The notes beneath the pieces were generated by a model, which was not told the DNA's origin, did not search any database, and worked only from the letters and a program-made list of their open reading frames with translations. Shown here piece after piece: positions 8,873 through 17,136 of a stretch of DNA of 56,688 bases. Position 1 is the stretch's first letter, and each line of letters opens with the position of its first letter. This DNA comes from Sideroxydans sp. (lineage in GTDB: Bacteria; Pseudomonadota; Gammaproteobacteria; Burkholderiales; Gallionellaceae). The stretch spans positions 70,130 through 126,817 of the forward strand of contig JARCRQ010000012.1 of the NCBI GenBank assembly GCA_029850585.1. The letters run 5' to 3'. The position numbers and the translations under genes were made by a program.

Positions 8873-11131
8873 CTATTTAGTCAATGAAATAAACAGTTCC
8901 GGCAGGCGTTCGGGCAACTGCTCAACTTTATCGACGATGGTGTAGTGCTTGCCAAAAATATCCGCGACATATTCATCAGCCTTAGGGTCAAGGTTGATGC
9001 AATAGCTGTAAATGCCTTGCTGATCCAGCTCTTGCACCGCCATGTGCGCATCTTGAATCAGCAGTTTGCCATCGTGGCTATCAATATCGGCGGGCTCGCC
9101 ATCGGTCAATACCAACAGCAGTTTTTTGTCGGCCTGCTGTTGACCCAAATAATGCCCTGCGTGACGCATCGCCGCCCCCATGCGCGTCGAGTATTCCGCT
9201 TCCATACCCGCGATGCGACCTTTCACTGCGTCGTCCCACTCCTCGCTAAATCCTTTGATATGCAAGTAACGCACGTCGTGGCGAGTGTTGGAATGAAAGC
9301 CTGCAATCGCAAACGGATCGCCTAATTGCGCCACCGCCCAAGACAATATCGCTAATGCTTCTTGGCTTAATTCCAAAATAGTTTGATTGCAGCCTGCCGC
9401 TTTTTGATTTAACGATTCGGATAAATCCACCAACACCATAACCGCGATATTGCGCCCGTCATTACGATGACTCATGTTGATGCGCGGGTCAGGTTGTGCG
9501 CCGCTCTTGTAGTCAATCAGCGAACGAATTGCCACATCTAAATCCAGCTCGCTGCCTTCTTCTTGATAACGAATCCGCACCTTGTCTTGCGGCTTGAGCA
9601 AGTCCAACATTTTCTTCAAGCGTTTCGCCAAGCCCGCATGTTTCGCCAGCAACGCGTCGATGTCAGCCGGATTGCCCGATGGATGGACGCGCTCATACAC
9701 GCTTGCCCAATCGGGGCGATAACTGCTGTTGCTGTAATCCCATTCGGGGTAATGACGCGGTGGTAGCCCGACAATTTCTTCTTGCTTGGCTTCAGCGGGC
9801 GCGTCGCTATAAGTTTCCTCTTCGTCGCCTTCTTCGATGAATTGCCACAAATGACGATTGTCATCGCGGTAATCCACTTCGGTATCGGTGAAATGAATTT
9901 TGCTCGCCGAATCATTCTGCATCCTCGATTTGACGATGAAAGAAATGCCGATGTCTGCCATTGCCGCCGTGCTGCTGTCGTCCGCCGCCATGACTAAATT
10001 AAAGCGGCGTGCGCAGTCGATGATGTGCGGATTTTTATAGGGATGATTGGGGTCAAGAATGGCGCGCGACAACATCGCCAAGCGATGACGGATGCCCGAT
10101 TCGTGTGCGTAATCGACCGCGTCCTCGGCAGGCACGGGGTGCAACGCCATAAAAGTTGCACGCAAGCCGGGATACTCACGCATCGCCAAAAACTCTACGC
10201 GCGAATCTTCCAAAATCTCAATTGCATTGCGCTGAAACGGGCTGAAATTATCAGCAATAATGGAACGACTCCAACGCCTGTGCGCAGCGATATGCGCGAG
10301 AGCGGCACGATAGCGTGTCATGCCAGTCACGCCATTCGCATCGTCATACACATCGGGCAAACGAATGCCGAGCGCATCAAAATATGGCTGGGCTTTATCT
10401 TGCTTATCAAATGCCAGCGAATAAGGAATCAACAGCTCTGGGTCTTGCCAGAGCGCGCGCATATACAAGTCCAGCTTGCGCTCGTTATTTACCAACAAAG
10501 TACCGTGCCGTTCGCGTTGCAACACCGCGCGGCTATCCGCTGATTTTAAGGTGAAATACTCGATTTGACGTTCGGGGTGATGGTTGTAATAACGCACACC
10601 GTACTCTATCCAGTTGCGCAGCCCTTCTAGCGACAGCATGGTCAAAATGAGCGGAGCTTGGGCTAAGAAATCAGGCAAGCCTGGGCTGGCAAAAGTCTTG
10701 TGGATGCCATGCACCGAGCCTGTGCTGCGATCCATAAAATCCAATACCAAATCGAGGTAGTGGCGCATTTGTTCAGCGGATTGCAGGCTTGCGGCTACGG
10801 CATGGAGGTTTTGCAAAAAGGGCGGAATGGCTTTGCCGTTCGGTGATTTCCACATCACTTTGACGCACGCCATGATGGGCGCGACAGTCTCTTCACCCAC
10901 AATTTTTGCGGTTGCGGGCATGTTTGCCATAAACAGCATAATCGGCTCTGCACCATGCCCCATCTTGCCTAAGAAGCGCGCGCTGTCTAGGTATTGCTGC
11001 AATCCTTCAGGCGAAAAAGCCGCCAAGGCTTCAGGCATAGTGTGCGCAAAAATCGGCTGGACTTGCTTAAAGCCGCAATCCAGTTGTTGCCAATAGCTTT
11101 CTAATTCAGGGGGAATGATGGGCGTTTCCAT
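8873..11131 (-). CDS. cbbO: CbbO, RuBisCO activase subunit (VWA domain)
   Basis: 752 residues. CbbO is the adaptor that, with the AAA+ ring CbbQ, removes inhibitory sugar phosphates from RuBisCO. The C-terminal third (about 560-750) is a von Willebrand A domain with an intact MIDAS: VLVDLSESLNQK (D-x-S-x-S) and LVLTDGEPADID. The frame continues another 50 codons upstream, but the ATG at 11129-11131 follows an excellent CAGGAGCC site, and the upstream part is made of REP-like DNA, so that part is not coding. The gene follows cbbQ after 190 bases holding three palindromes. Confidence 0.94.
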   Translation of the reverse strand: METPIIPPELESYWQQLDCGFKQVQPIFAHTMPEALAAFSPEGLQQYLDSARFLGKMGHGAEPIMLFMANMPATAKIVGEETVAPIMACVKVMWKSPNGKAIPPFLQNLHAVAASLQSAEQMRHYLDLVLDFMDRSTGSVHGIHKTFASPGLPDFLAQAPLILTMLSLEGLRNWIEYGVRYYNHHPERQIEYFTLKSADSRAVLQRERHGTLLVNNERKLDLYMRALWQDPELLIPYSLAFDKQDKAQPYFDALGIRLPDVYDDANGVTGMTRYRAALAHIAAHRRWSRSIIADNFSPFQRNAIEILEDSRVEFLAMREYPGLRATFMALHPVPAEDAVDYAHESGIRHRLAMLSRAILDPNHPYKNPHIIDCARRFNLVMAADDSSTAAMADIGISFIVKSRMQNDSASKIHFTDTEVDYRDDNRHLWQFIEEGDEEETYSDAPAEAKQEEIVGLPPRHYPEWDYSNSSYRPDWASVYERVHPSGNPADIDALLAKHAGLAKRLKKMLDLLKPQDKVRIRYQEEGSELDLDVAIRSLIDYKSGAQPDPRINMSHRNDGRNIAVMVLVDLSESLNQKAAGCNQTILELSQEALAILSWAVAQLGDPFAIAGFHSNTRHDVRYLHIKGFSEEWDDAVKGRIAGMEAEYSTRMGAAMRHAGHYLGQQQADKKLLLVLTDGEPADIDSHDGKLLIQDAHMAVQELDQQGIYSYCINLDPKADEYVADIFGKHYTIVDKVEQLPERLPELFISLTK

Positions 11132-11183
11132 AGCGAGGCTCCTGTGTGTGCGACGGTATTCGTGCCTTAGGCTTAATACAGAG

Positions 11184-11315
11184 GTAGGTCGGATAAACGT
11201 GGTGTCATCCGACGTGGAGCGAATATCCCAGTCGGATAATGGCATGACCCGCGTCATCCGACCTACAGGGTGTTGTGGCACTCCTGTCGGATAACGCTGC
11301 GCTCATCCGACCTAC
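11184..11315. repeat. cluster of three REP-like palindromes
   Basis: Three imperfect palindromes sharing the arms GTCGGATAA and TCATCCGAC occur at 11184-11213, 11231-11266 and 11286-11315. The first starts with GTAGGTCGGAT and the last two end with ATCCGACCTAC. The cores differ. Form, size and position between two co-directional genes are typical of REP/BIME elements mobilised by RAYT transposases, though no such transposase gene is in the window. As transcribed hairpins they could stabilise the upstream cbbMQ message or reduce read-through into cbbO. Confidence 0.85.
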
Positions 11316-11321
11316 ATTTTG

Positions 11322-12125
11322 TTAAGCAAACGTCGCGTCAATCGCGTGATCAAGCGTGTCGCGGATGTCGGCATCGTCGGTAATCGGACGCACCAATGCC
11401 ATACGGCACGCGGCACGCGGAGCGACACCGCCTTTAATCAAGGTCGCCGCGTACACCAGCAAACGGGTAGAAATACCTTCATCCAAACCGTGACCTTTGA
11501 GGTTGCGCGCGACTGCGCCGATTTTCACCAGCTTGGCTGCCAACTCGACCTCGATGCCTGTTTCTGCGCTCAAAATTTGCGCTTCAGTCGCGGCGTTTGG
11601 ATAGTCAAAGTCAAAGCCCGTGAAGCGTTGCTTAGTCGATTGCTTCAAATCTTTCATCAGGCTTTGGTAGCCCGGGTTGTACGAAATCACCAACTGAAAG
11701 TCAGGATGCGCTTCGATCAATTCGCCTTTTTTATCCAAAGGCAAAGTACGGCGGTGATCGGTCAAGGGGTGAATCACCACCGTGGTGTCTTGGCGCGCTT
11801 CGACGATTTCATCGAGGTAGCAAATCGCGCCGATGCGTGCCGCTGTGGTCAGCGGACCATCCAACCAACGCGTGCCGTTTGCGTCCAATAAATAACGCCC
11901 AACCAAATCGCTGGCGGTCATATCTTCGTTACACGCCACAGTAATCAGCGGCTTGTTTAATTTCCACGCCATGTATTCAACGAAGCGAGATTTACCGCAG
12001 CCCGTTGGACCTTTAACCATCACGGGCAAACGCGCTTTATACGCGGCCTCATACAACTCAACTTCGTCGCCTTGCGCTTGGTAGAAAGGTTGTTTTGTTA
12101 CTTTGTATTGTTCTATATTCGTCAT
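11322..12125 (-). CDS. cbbQ: CbbQ, RuBisCO activase AAA+ ATPase
   Basis: 267 residues of the MoxR branch of AAA+ ATPases. Walker A is GPTGCGKS near residues 39-46, Walker B is ICYLDEI near 103-109, and a sensor-type SYNPGYQS follows. With CbbO it forms the ATP-driven activase that remodels inhibited RuBisCO. The frame extends 26 codons upstream, but the ATG at 12123-12125 (MTNIEQYKVTKQPFY) has a GGAGA site and matches the family N-terminus. It lies 162 bases downstream of cbbM, behind a terminator and a second hairpin, so it is probably expressed at a lower level than RuBisCO. Confidence 0.96.
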   Translation of the reverse strand: MTNIEQYKVTKQPFYQAQGDEVELYEAAYKARLPVMVKGPTGCGKSRFVEYMAWKLNKPLITVACNEDMTASDLVGRYLLDANGTRWLDGPLTTAARIGAICYLDEIVEARQDTTVVIHPLTDHRRTLPLDKKGELIEAHPDFQLVISYNPGYQSLMKDLKQSTKQRFTGFDFDYPNAATEAQILSAETGIEVELAAKLVKIGAVARNLKGHGLDEGISTRLLVYAATLIKGGVAPRAACRMALVRPITDDADIRDTLDHAIDATFA

Positions 12126-12187
12126 GTGATTCTCCAAAAAATACGCGATTGATAAGGGAAAAACTGAACAGCTTTTGATTTGAAGCA

Positions 12188-12228
12188 TCTGCCAAAATTG
12201 CACTCACACAGAATTTAATTTTGGCAGA
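12188..12228. repeat. 12-bp inverted repeat in the cbbM-cbbQ gap
   Basis: TCTGCCAAAATT (12188-12199) is perfectly inverted at 12217-12228 (AATTTTGGCAGA), with 17 bases between, and one mismatch further out the pairing resumes. It lies between the cbbM terminator and the cbbQ ribosome site. It is likely an RNA hairpin in the cbbQ leader, protecting or attenuating the downstream message, or alternatively an operator. Confidence 0.75.
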
Positions 12229-12236
12229 AGCCGCTG

Positions 12237-12261
12237 AAAAAACGCCCCAGCTAGTGGGGCG
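12237..12261 (-). terminator. intrinsic terminator after cbbM
   Basis: On the minus strand a CGCCCC / GGGGCG stem with a seven-base loop is followed by six U. It lies 27 bases after the cbbM stop. Because cbbQ and cbbO lack an obvious strong promoter, it probably acts as a leaky terminator that sets the RuBisCO to activase ratio. Confidence 0.85.
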
Positions 12262-12287
12262 AATTTCACTGCAAATTACCACTAGGC

Positions 12288-13670
12288 TTACTTATGTACG
12301 CCCAGTTTTTCACGCCAGCCTGGGTACAACTTATCAGCGTCGCCTGGGAACGATTCGAATGCGCGAGCGAATTCTTTATGTTCTTTAGCGTAAGCGATAG
12401 GGTCAGCACCTGACTTCCAGCACTCGTACGATTGACGCAGAGAAATCGCGCCAGCAGCAGGAGAATCAATGTGACCGTATGCGCCGCCACCTGATGTGTT
12501 AATCACGTTACCGTGACCCAAGTTTTCAAAGAAGCCTGGCAAACGCAACGCGTTCATACCGCCAGAAATAATTGAAGTCGTAGGTTTCATGCCGTACCAT
12601 TTTTGGTAGTAAACAGGACCTTGGCATTCGTCACGTTCCAGCATGTAACAAATGTTCTTGTCTGAATGTTCGCCTTCCATTTTGCCGTAACCCATCGTAC
12701 CTACGTGGATACCAGAAGCACCTTGCAAGCGTGACAATTTCGCCAACACAAACGCTGTGTAACCACGTTTAGCTGAAGGTGAAGTAATCATGCCGTGACC
12801 TGCGCGGTGGTAATGCAAGTATTGCGCTGGGTATTGGCGACGTGCTGTCGTCAACATGCCTGGACCACCCACAAACGCGTCAACCAAGAAAGCCACTTTG
12901 TCTGCATCTGCGCCAAATGATTCCAAGATGAAATCGGCGCGAGCGCACATTTCGTAATGGTCATCGGCTGTGATGTTGGCAGAGAAAATTTTCGCTTGGC
13001 CTGTTTCGTCTTGAGCGCGTTTCATTGCGTCGTAAACCATCGGGTAAACTTTTTTCGCTGGGCAGAAAACTTGGTTACCTTGTGGCTCGTCGTTCTTGAT
13101 GAAGTCGCCACCCAACCAGAATTGGTAAGCTGCTTTAGCAAATGGCTCAGGACGCAGACCCAACTTAGGCTTGATAATTGTTCCCGCAATGTAACCGCCG
13201 TCTTTCATTGGACGGTCAAGGATGCGCCACATGTCAGTGATGTCGCGTGAAGGACCATCAAACAGTTGCAAACAACGCTTAGGGAAATAAATATCGTAAA
13301 TCTTGCCGTGTTCGATGTCGCCCATACCTTGGTTGTTACCGATAATCAATGTCAATACTGACACCATCATCATGCGACCATCAGTCATGTTGCGATCGAA
13401 CAAGTCGATTGGATACGCGATACGCATATCTTCGTTAGCTTCGTCGATGTAATAAACCAACGCGTCTAAGTTTTTAGTGAAATCATCAGTTGTTGAAACT
13501 TCAACGTTAGTACCTGTTGATGATTCAGCTGCAAAGTGAGCAGCGCAAGTCAAGTAACTACCGAAACCTGGCTTAGGTTTCATCTTGTAAGCAACCAAGA
13601 TATGACCTTCATTTTTAATCAGATCTTCTTCTTTCAAAGTTAAATCTGCATAACGATTCGATTGATCCAT
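12288..13670 (-). CDS. cbbM: Form II ribulose-1,5-bisphosphate carboxylase/oxygenase
   Basis: CO2-fixing enzyme of the Calvin cycle; 460 residues, the standard Form II length. The active-site lysines of TIIKPKLGL (about 167 and 169), the carbamylation site with its metal ligands [14 protein letters not shown] (Lys192, Asp194, Glu195), the loop around SAKRGYTAF, and the phosphate-binding SGGGAYGH are all intact. GGAGA precedes the ATG. It is the first gene of cbbM-cbbQ-cbbO and divergent from cbbR, whose product probably activates it from the 175-base intergenic region. No small-subunit gene is present, as expected for Form II. Confidence 0.99.
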   Translation of the reverse strand: MDQSNRYADLTLKEEDLIKNEGHILVAYKMKPKPGFGSYLTCAAHFAAESSTGTNVEVSTTDDFTKNLDALVYYIDEANEDMRIAYPIDLFDRNMTDGRMMMVSVLTLIIGNNQGMGDIEHGKIYDIYFPKRCLQLFDGPSRDITDMWRILDRPMKDGGYIAGTIIKPKLGLRPEPFAKAAYQFWLGGDFIKNDEPQGNQVFCPAKKVYPMVYDAMKRAQDETGQAKIFSANITADDHYEMCARADFILESFGADADKVAFLVDAFVGGPGMLTTARRQYPAQYLHYHRAGHGMITSPSAKRGYTAFVLAKLSRLQGASGIHVGTMGYGKMEGEHSDKNICYMLERDECQGPVYYQKWYGMKPTTSIISGGMNALRLPGFFENLGHGNVINTSGGGAYGHIDSPAAGAISLRQSYECWKSGADPIAYAKEHKEFARAFESFPGDADKLYPGWREKLGVHK

Positions 13671-13734
13671 TACGTATTCTCCAATTAAGTTAATAAATTA
13701 TGTTTCTTGCTGCCTTTGACCTACTACGGATGCA

Positions 13735-13810
13735 ACTATAGGGCGGGCTTGGTATAAGCGATAGTCAATTATTTTTATTGAAACCATAAGCAATGCTTAT
13801 AGTCGATTAT
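13735..13810. promoter_or_regulatory. cbbM/cbbR divergent control region with likely CbbR sites
   Basis: The 175-base region between the divergent starts contains a 15-base palindrome ATAAGC-AAT-GCTTAT (13786-13800), an additional ATAAGC half-site (13754-13759), and a 13-base direct repeat, GATAGTCAATTAT (13760-13772) and TATAGTCGATTAT (13798-13810), 38 bp apart. A possible cbbM -10 box (TATAGT on the minus strand, 13735-13740) has no good -35, as expected of an activator-dependent promoter. LysR-type regulators usually bind such paired sites; assignment to CbbR is inferred from the adjacent gene. Confidence 0.6.
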
Positions 13811-13845
13811 ACTTTGCTCACCTTTCACACGATGACTCCTCCACC

Positions 13846-14736
13846 ATGCTGCACTTCACTTTACGACAACTACAAGTTTTTGAAAAAGTGGCGAGCCACT
13901 TAAACTACTCACGCGCAGCCGAAGAACTATATCTGTCGCAGCCTGCTGTGTCGATGCAAATTAAACAATTAGAAGGGCATGTGGGATTAGCGTTATTTGA
14001 GCAGATGGGCAAGAAAATTTTTCTCACCGAAGCTGGGCGTGAATTGTTTCATTACGCGCGCAACATCGCCCAGCAGTTGGTTGAAATGGAAGCAATGTTT
14101 GATGAGATGAAAGGCTTGGGGCAGGGCAAGCTCACGCTGTCAGTGGTGAACACCGCCAACTATTTCACGCCACAATTATTAGCGACTTTTTGCCTGCGCC
14201 ATCCGCACATCAACGTGCAGCTACAAGTTGCCAATCGCGATGCGGTGCTTAAGCAACTTAGTGACAACAGCACCGATCTTGCCATCATGGGACAGCCGCC
14301 ATCGGGCCTAGATTTAAGCTCCAAACAATTTTTAGATAATCCGCTGGTGGTAATTGCCGCGCCCAGCCACCCGCTGGCAAAACTCAAAAAAATTAAATTT
14401 GCCCAGCTCGCCGAGCAGACTTTTTTATCGCGCGAACAAGGTTCAGGCACGCGCAGCGCGATGGAGCGCGTGTTCGCACAACATCACATCCAACCGCGCA
14501 TCAGCATGGAAATGGAAACGAACGAAGCGATTAAACAAGCCGTGCAAGCGGGTATGGGCTTAGGCATTTTGTCGCTGCACTCCATCGAGCTAGAACTCGA
14601 AACCAAACGCCTCGTGGTGCTCAACGTCGAACACTTTCCTTTATTGCGTCATTGGTTCGTGGTGCATCGCAGCAACAAACGCCTATCCAGCGCGGCACTG
14701 GCGTTCAAAGAGTTTTTGCTGCATCCCGCCACATAA
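13846..14736 (+). CDS. cbbR: LysR-type regulator of CO2 fixation (CbbR)
   Basis: 296 residues. The N-terminal winged helix-turn-helix (LRQLQVFEKVASHLNYSRAA, then LSQPAVSMQIKQLE) is textbook LysR, followed by the two-lobed periplasmic-binding-like effector domain. CbbR proteins activate cbb operons in response to metabolites such as RuBP, phosphoenolpyruvate or NADPH. The gene is divergent from cbbM with shared regulatory DNA, the classical arrangement. It ends at a strong bidirectional terminator shared with the convergent CbbY-like gene. Confidence 0.94.
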   Translation: MLHFTLRQLQVFEKVASHLNYSRAAEELYLSQPAVSMQIKQLEGHVGLALFEQMGKKIFLTEAGRELFHYARNIAQQLVEMEAMFDEMKGLGQGKLTLSVVNTANYFTPQLLATFCLRHPHINVQLQVANRDAVLKQLSDNSTDLAIMGQPPSGLDLSSKQFLDNPLVVIAAPSHPLAKLKKIKFAQLAEQTFLSREQGSGTRSAMERVFAQHHIQPRISMEMETNEAIKQAVQAGMGLGILSLHSIELELETKRLVVLNVEHFPLLRHWFVVHRSNKRLSSAALAFKEFLLHPAT

Positions 14737-14773
14737 AAAACACCTGCCAGCGATACACTGGCAGGTGTTTTTT
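14735..14773. terminator. bidirectional terminator between cbbR and the HAD phosphatase gene
   Basis: An 11-bp stem ACACCTGCCAG / CTGGCAGGTGT is flanked by six A on the left and six T on the right, so it can end transcription of cbbR (plus) and of the convergent phosphatase gene (minus). Confidence 0.95.
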
Positions 14774-14791
14774 AGGTGCGCTTAATCCGCT

Positions 14792-15502
14792 TTATTTTGC
14801 TAACGGCAAACCGCTCACTTGGTAGAAATTTTGCAAGTCACTCAGGTCATCGAACACCGCTGCCGCACCGGTGAAATCCTGATTGCGCGTGTAGTGATTG
14901 ATGGTGACATAAGTCTTGATACCCGCCGCCAAACTGGAGCGCAGACCGTTTTCAGAATCTTCCAACGCGATGCAATCTGCACCCGTTAAGCCCAGTTTTT
15001 CCATCACCCAAAAATAAATATCGGGTGCGGGTTTTTTGTGCGGAACGATGTCGCCACAGCCGTTGGCGGAGAAATAGCTTTCCCAATCTTTGCCCAGCGC
15101 AACTTCCAATAATGCCGAGACATTTTGTGGGGTGGTGGTGGTGGCAATCGCCAGCGTGATACCTGCCGCGTGCGCCTGCTCGATAAGCTGCTTCACGCCT
15201 GGACGCAAGGGAATACTGCCGGCTGCCAACATGGTGGTGTAGTGCTTGGTTTTCACCGCGTGTAGATTTTTCACAAAATCGTCGAAGTCAGCGGGCTTGT
15301 TATAGCCTTGCAAAAAATCACTGACGAAATACTTGATGCGCTCTTTGCCGCCTGTAACTTTGAGCAGCTTGTCGTACATCGCGACATCCCAGTTCCAATC
15401 TAAACCCTCGTCGGCGAAGGCTTGATTAAACGATTTACGGTGTCCGTCTTCGGTATCGGCAAGCGTGCCGTCCACGTCAAAAATAATAGCTTTGATAGTC
15501 AT
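14792..15502 (-). CDS. cbbY: HAD-family sugar-phosphate phosphatase (CbbY-like)
   Basis: 236 residues with a complete HAD active site: motif I FDVDGTLADTE near residue 8, motif II ATTTTPQN, motif III Lys in PHKKPAPDIY, and motif IV ALEDSENGLRSS. The cap and sequence resemble CbbY, which in characterised autotrophs dephosphorylates xylulose-1,5-bisphosphate, a misfire product and inhibitor of RuBisCO. Position next to cbbR supports that role over a generic beta-phosphoglucomutase or phosphoglycolate phosphatase. A clear AAAGGAACAAC site precedes the ATG. It is convergent with cbbR. Confidence 0.85.
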   Translation of the reverse strand: MTIKAIIFDVDGTLADTEDGHRKSFNQAFADEGLDWNWDVAMYDKLLKVTGGKERIKYFVSDFLQGYNKPADFDDFVKNLHAVKTKHYTTMLAAGSIPLRPGVKQLIEQAHAAGITLAIATTTTPQNVSALLEVALGKDWESYFSANGCGDIVPHKKPAPDIYFWVMEKLGLTGADCIALEDSENGLRSSLAAGIKTYVTINHYTRNQDFTGAAAVFDDLSDLQNFYQVSGLPLAK

Positions 15503-15529
15503 GTTGTTCCTTTGAAGTTTTTAATATTA

Positions 15530-15727
15530 CGGGTGTCTCTAGAAATTCAAATATCTAAACAAGACAAACCCGCTAGGGGCTTCCCCATGAAACATAGTCG
15601 CTACGCTTCTTGTTTCATGTGAAGGCGCGAATAAAAAATTACGACGGCGCATAGATGGCTATGTAAGGAGTAATTTTTTATGAGCAACGCCGTATTGTGA
15701 CGAGCTTTGGATTCCTAGAGATACCCG
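15530..15727. mobile_element. 198-bp MITE-like element with imperfect terminal inverted repeats
   Basis: The noncoding interval between the phosphatase gene and ffh is bounded by a 19-base inverted repeat with three mismatches: CGGGTGTCTCTAGAAATTC (15530-15548) and its inverted partner at 15709-15727, ending exactly at the ffh stop codon. Inside are two further perfect inverted repeats, CATGAAACA (15586-15594 / 15611-15619) and ATAAAAAATTAC (15631-15642 / 15670-15681). No transposase frame is present. The design suggests a non-autonomous element or a folded RNA, not random spacer. Confidence 0.55.
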
Positions 15728-17080
15728 TTAGCGCATCCCCGGCATTTTGCCTGCCATGCTGCGCATCATTTTCGCCATGCCACCGCCTTTGCTGAACAGC
15801 TTCATCATCTTTTGCGTTTGCTCAAATTGATTCAGCAGTTGGTTGACGTGCATCACCTGCACGCCCGCGCCCATCGCGATGCGGCGTTTGCGCGAGGCTT
15901 TGATAAGTTCGGGTTTACTGCGTTCCGCCATGGTCATGGAATTGATAATGCCTTCCAAACGGTAAATGGATTTGTCATCGACTTTCGCGCCCGCTGCGGC
16001 TTGACTCATTTGCGCGGGCAGTTTGTCCATCATCGCCGACATGCCGCCCATCTTGCGCATTTGCACCATCTGCATTTTGAAATCGTTGAGGTCAAAGCCC
16101 TTGCCCGTTTGCATTTTTTTAGCGAGCTTTTCTGCTTCGACGTGATCGACTTCGCGATGCACTTCTTCAATCAGCGACAGCACGTCGCCCATGCCCAACA
16201 CGCGCGATGCCATGCGTTCAGGATGGAAGGCTTCCAGCCCGTTGACCTTTTCGCTGACACCGATAAATTTGATGGGCTTGCCCGTAACATGGCGCACCGA
16301 CAATGCCGCACCGCCGCGCGCATCGCCGTCCAGCTTGGTCAGCACAATCCCCGTCAGCGGCAACGCATCACCGAAAGCCTTGGCAGTATTTACTGCGTCT
16401 TGCCCCGTCATCGCATCGACCACAAACAAAGTCTCAATCGGCTTCAATAACGCGTGTAAATCTTGAATCTCCGCCATCATCGCGCTATCAATCGCTAAGC
16501 GACCAGCGGTATCGACAATCAGCACGTCATGGTGATGCTTGCGCGCGAAATCCAGCGCGGCAAAGGCGATGTCTTGCGGTTTTTGTGTGATGTCGGAACT
16601 GAAAAAATCTATGTCTAATTGCTTCGCTAAGGTGCGCAACTGCTCAATCGCGGCAGGGCGATAAATATCGCAACTGACCAGCAGCACTTTTTTCTTGTTT
16701 TGGTCGCGCAATAATTTTGCCAACTTGCCGCTGGTGGTGGTTTTACCTGCCCCCTGCAAACCCGCCATCAAAATCACCGCAGGCGGCACGGCGGCGAGAT
16801 TCAACGCGTCGTTATGTTCGCCCATCAGCTTAGTTAATTCACGATGCACTACGCCAATCAGAGCTTGCCCAGGGTTGAGATTGCCAACCACTTCTTCGCC
16901 GAGCGCGGACACTTTAACTTGCGCGACAAATTCTTTAACCACGGGCAACGCCACGTCGGCTTCGAGCAAGGCCATACGCACTTCGCGCAAGGCATCTTGG
17001 ATATTGGATTCGGATAAACGCGCTTGTCCGCGCAGGTTTTTAATCACGCCCGTGAGGCGTTGGGTGAGGTTGTCTAACAT
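15728..17080 (-). CDS. ffh: signal recognition particle GTPase Ffh
   Basis: Binds 4.5S RNA and targets nascent membrane proteins to FtsY. 450 residues. N domain, then the G domain with G1 GLQGAGKTTT (about 107-116), DTAGRLAID and TKLDGDARGG, then the methionine-rich M domain from about residue 300, which ends MAGKMPGMR. Usual length and complete motifs. Its stop codon abuts the right terminal repeat of the 198-bp element. It is divergent from the CcsA/YpjD-like gene, the common neighbour of ffh in betaproteobacteria. Confidence 0.98.
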   Translation of the reverse strand: MLDNLTQRLTGVIKNLRGQARLSESNIQDALREVRMALLEADVALPVVKEFVAQVKVSALGEEVVGNLNPGQALIGVVHRELTKLMGEHNDALNLAAVPPAVILMAGLQGAGKTTTSGKLAKLLRDQNKKKVLLVSCDIYRPAAIEQLRTLAKQLDIDFFSSDITQKPQDIAFAALDFARKHHHDVLIVDTAGRLAIDSAMMAEIQDLHALLKPIETLFVVDAMTGQDAVNTAKAFGDALPLTGIVLTKLDGDARGGAALSVRHVTGKPIKFIGVSEKVNGLEAFHPERMASRVLGMGDVLSLIEEVHREVDHVEAEKLAKKMQTGKGFDLNDFKMQMVQMRKMGGMSAMMDKLPAQMSQAAAGAKVDDKSIYRLEGIINSMTMAERSKPELIKASRKRRIAMGAGVQVMHVNQLLNQFEQTQKMMKLFSKGGGMAKMMRSMAGKMPGMR

Positions 17081-17136
17081 AGCAATGCAGGTTTGATGAG
17101 GTAGAATCCGCGAAGTCTAAAACATCCTGAAAAAAA

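Noticed and set aside
11184-11315. CRISPR-like array
   Set aside because: Only three units, each an internal palindrome of variable core, with irregular spacing and no cas genes; REP-like elements fit better.
15812-16450. 212-codon frame on the plus strand
   Set aside because: Antisense to ffh, His/Arg/Phe-rich shadow composition, no ribosome site.
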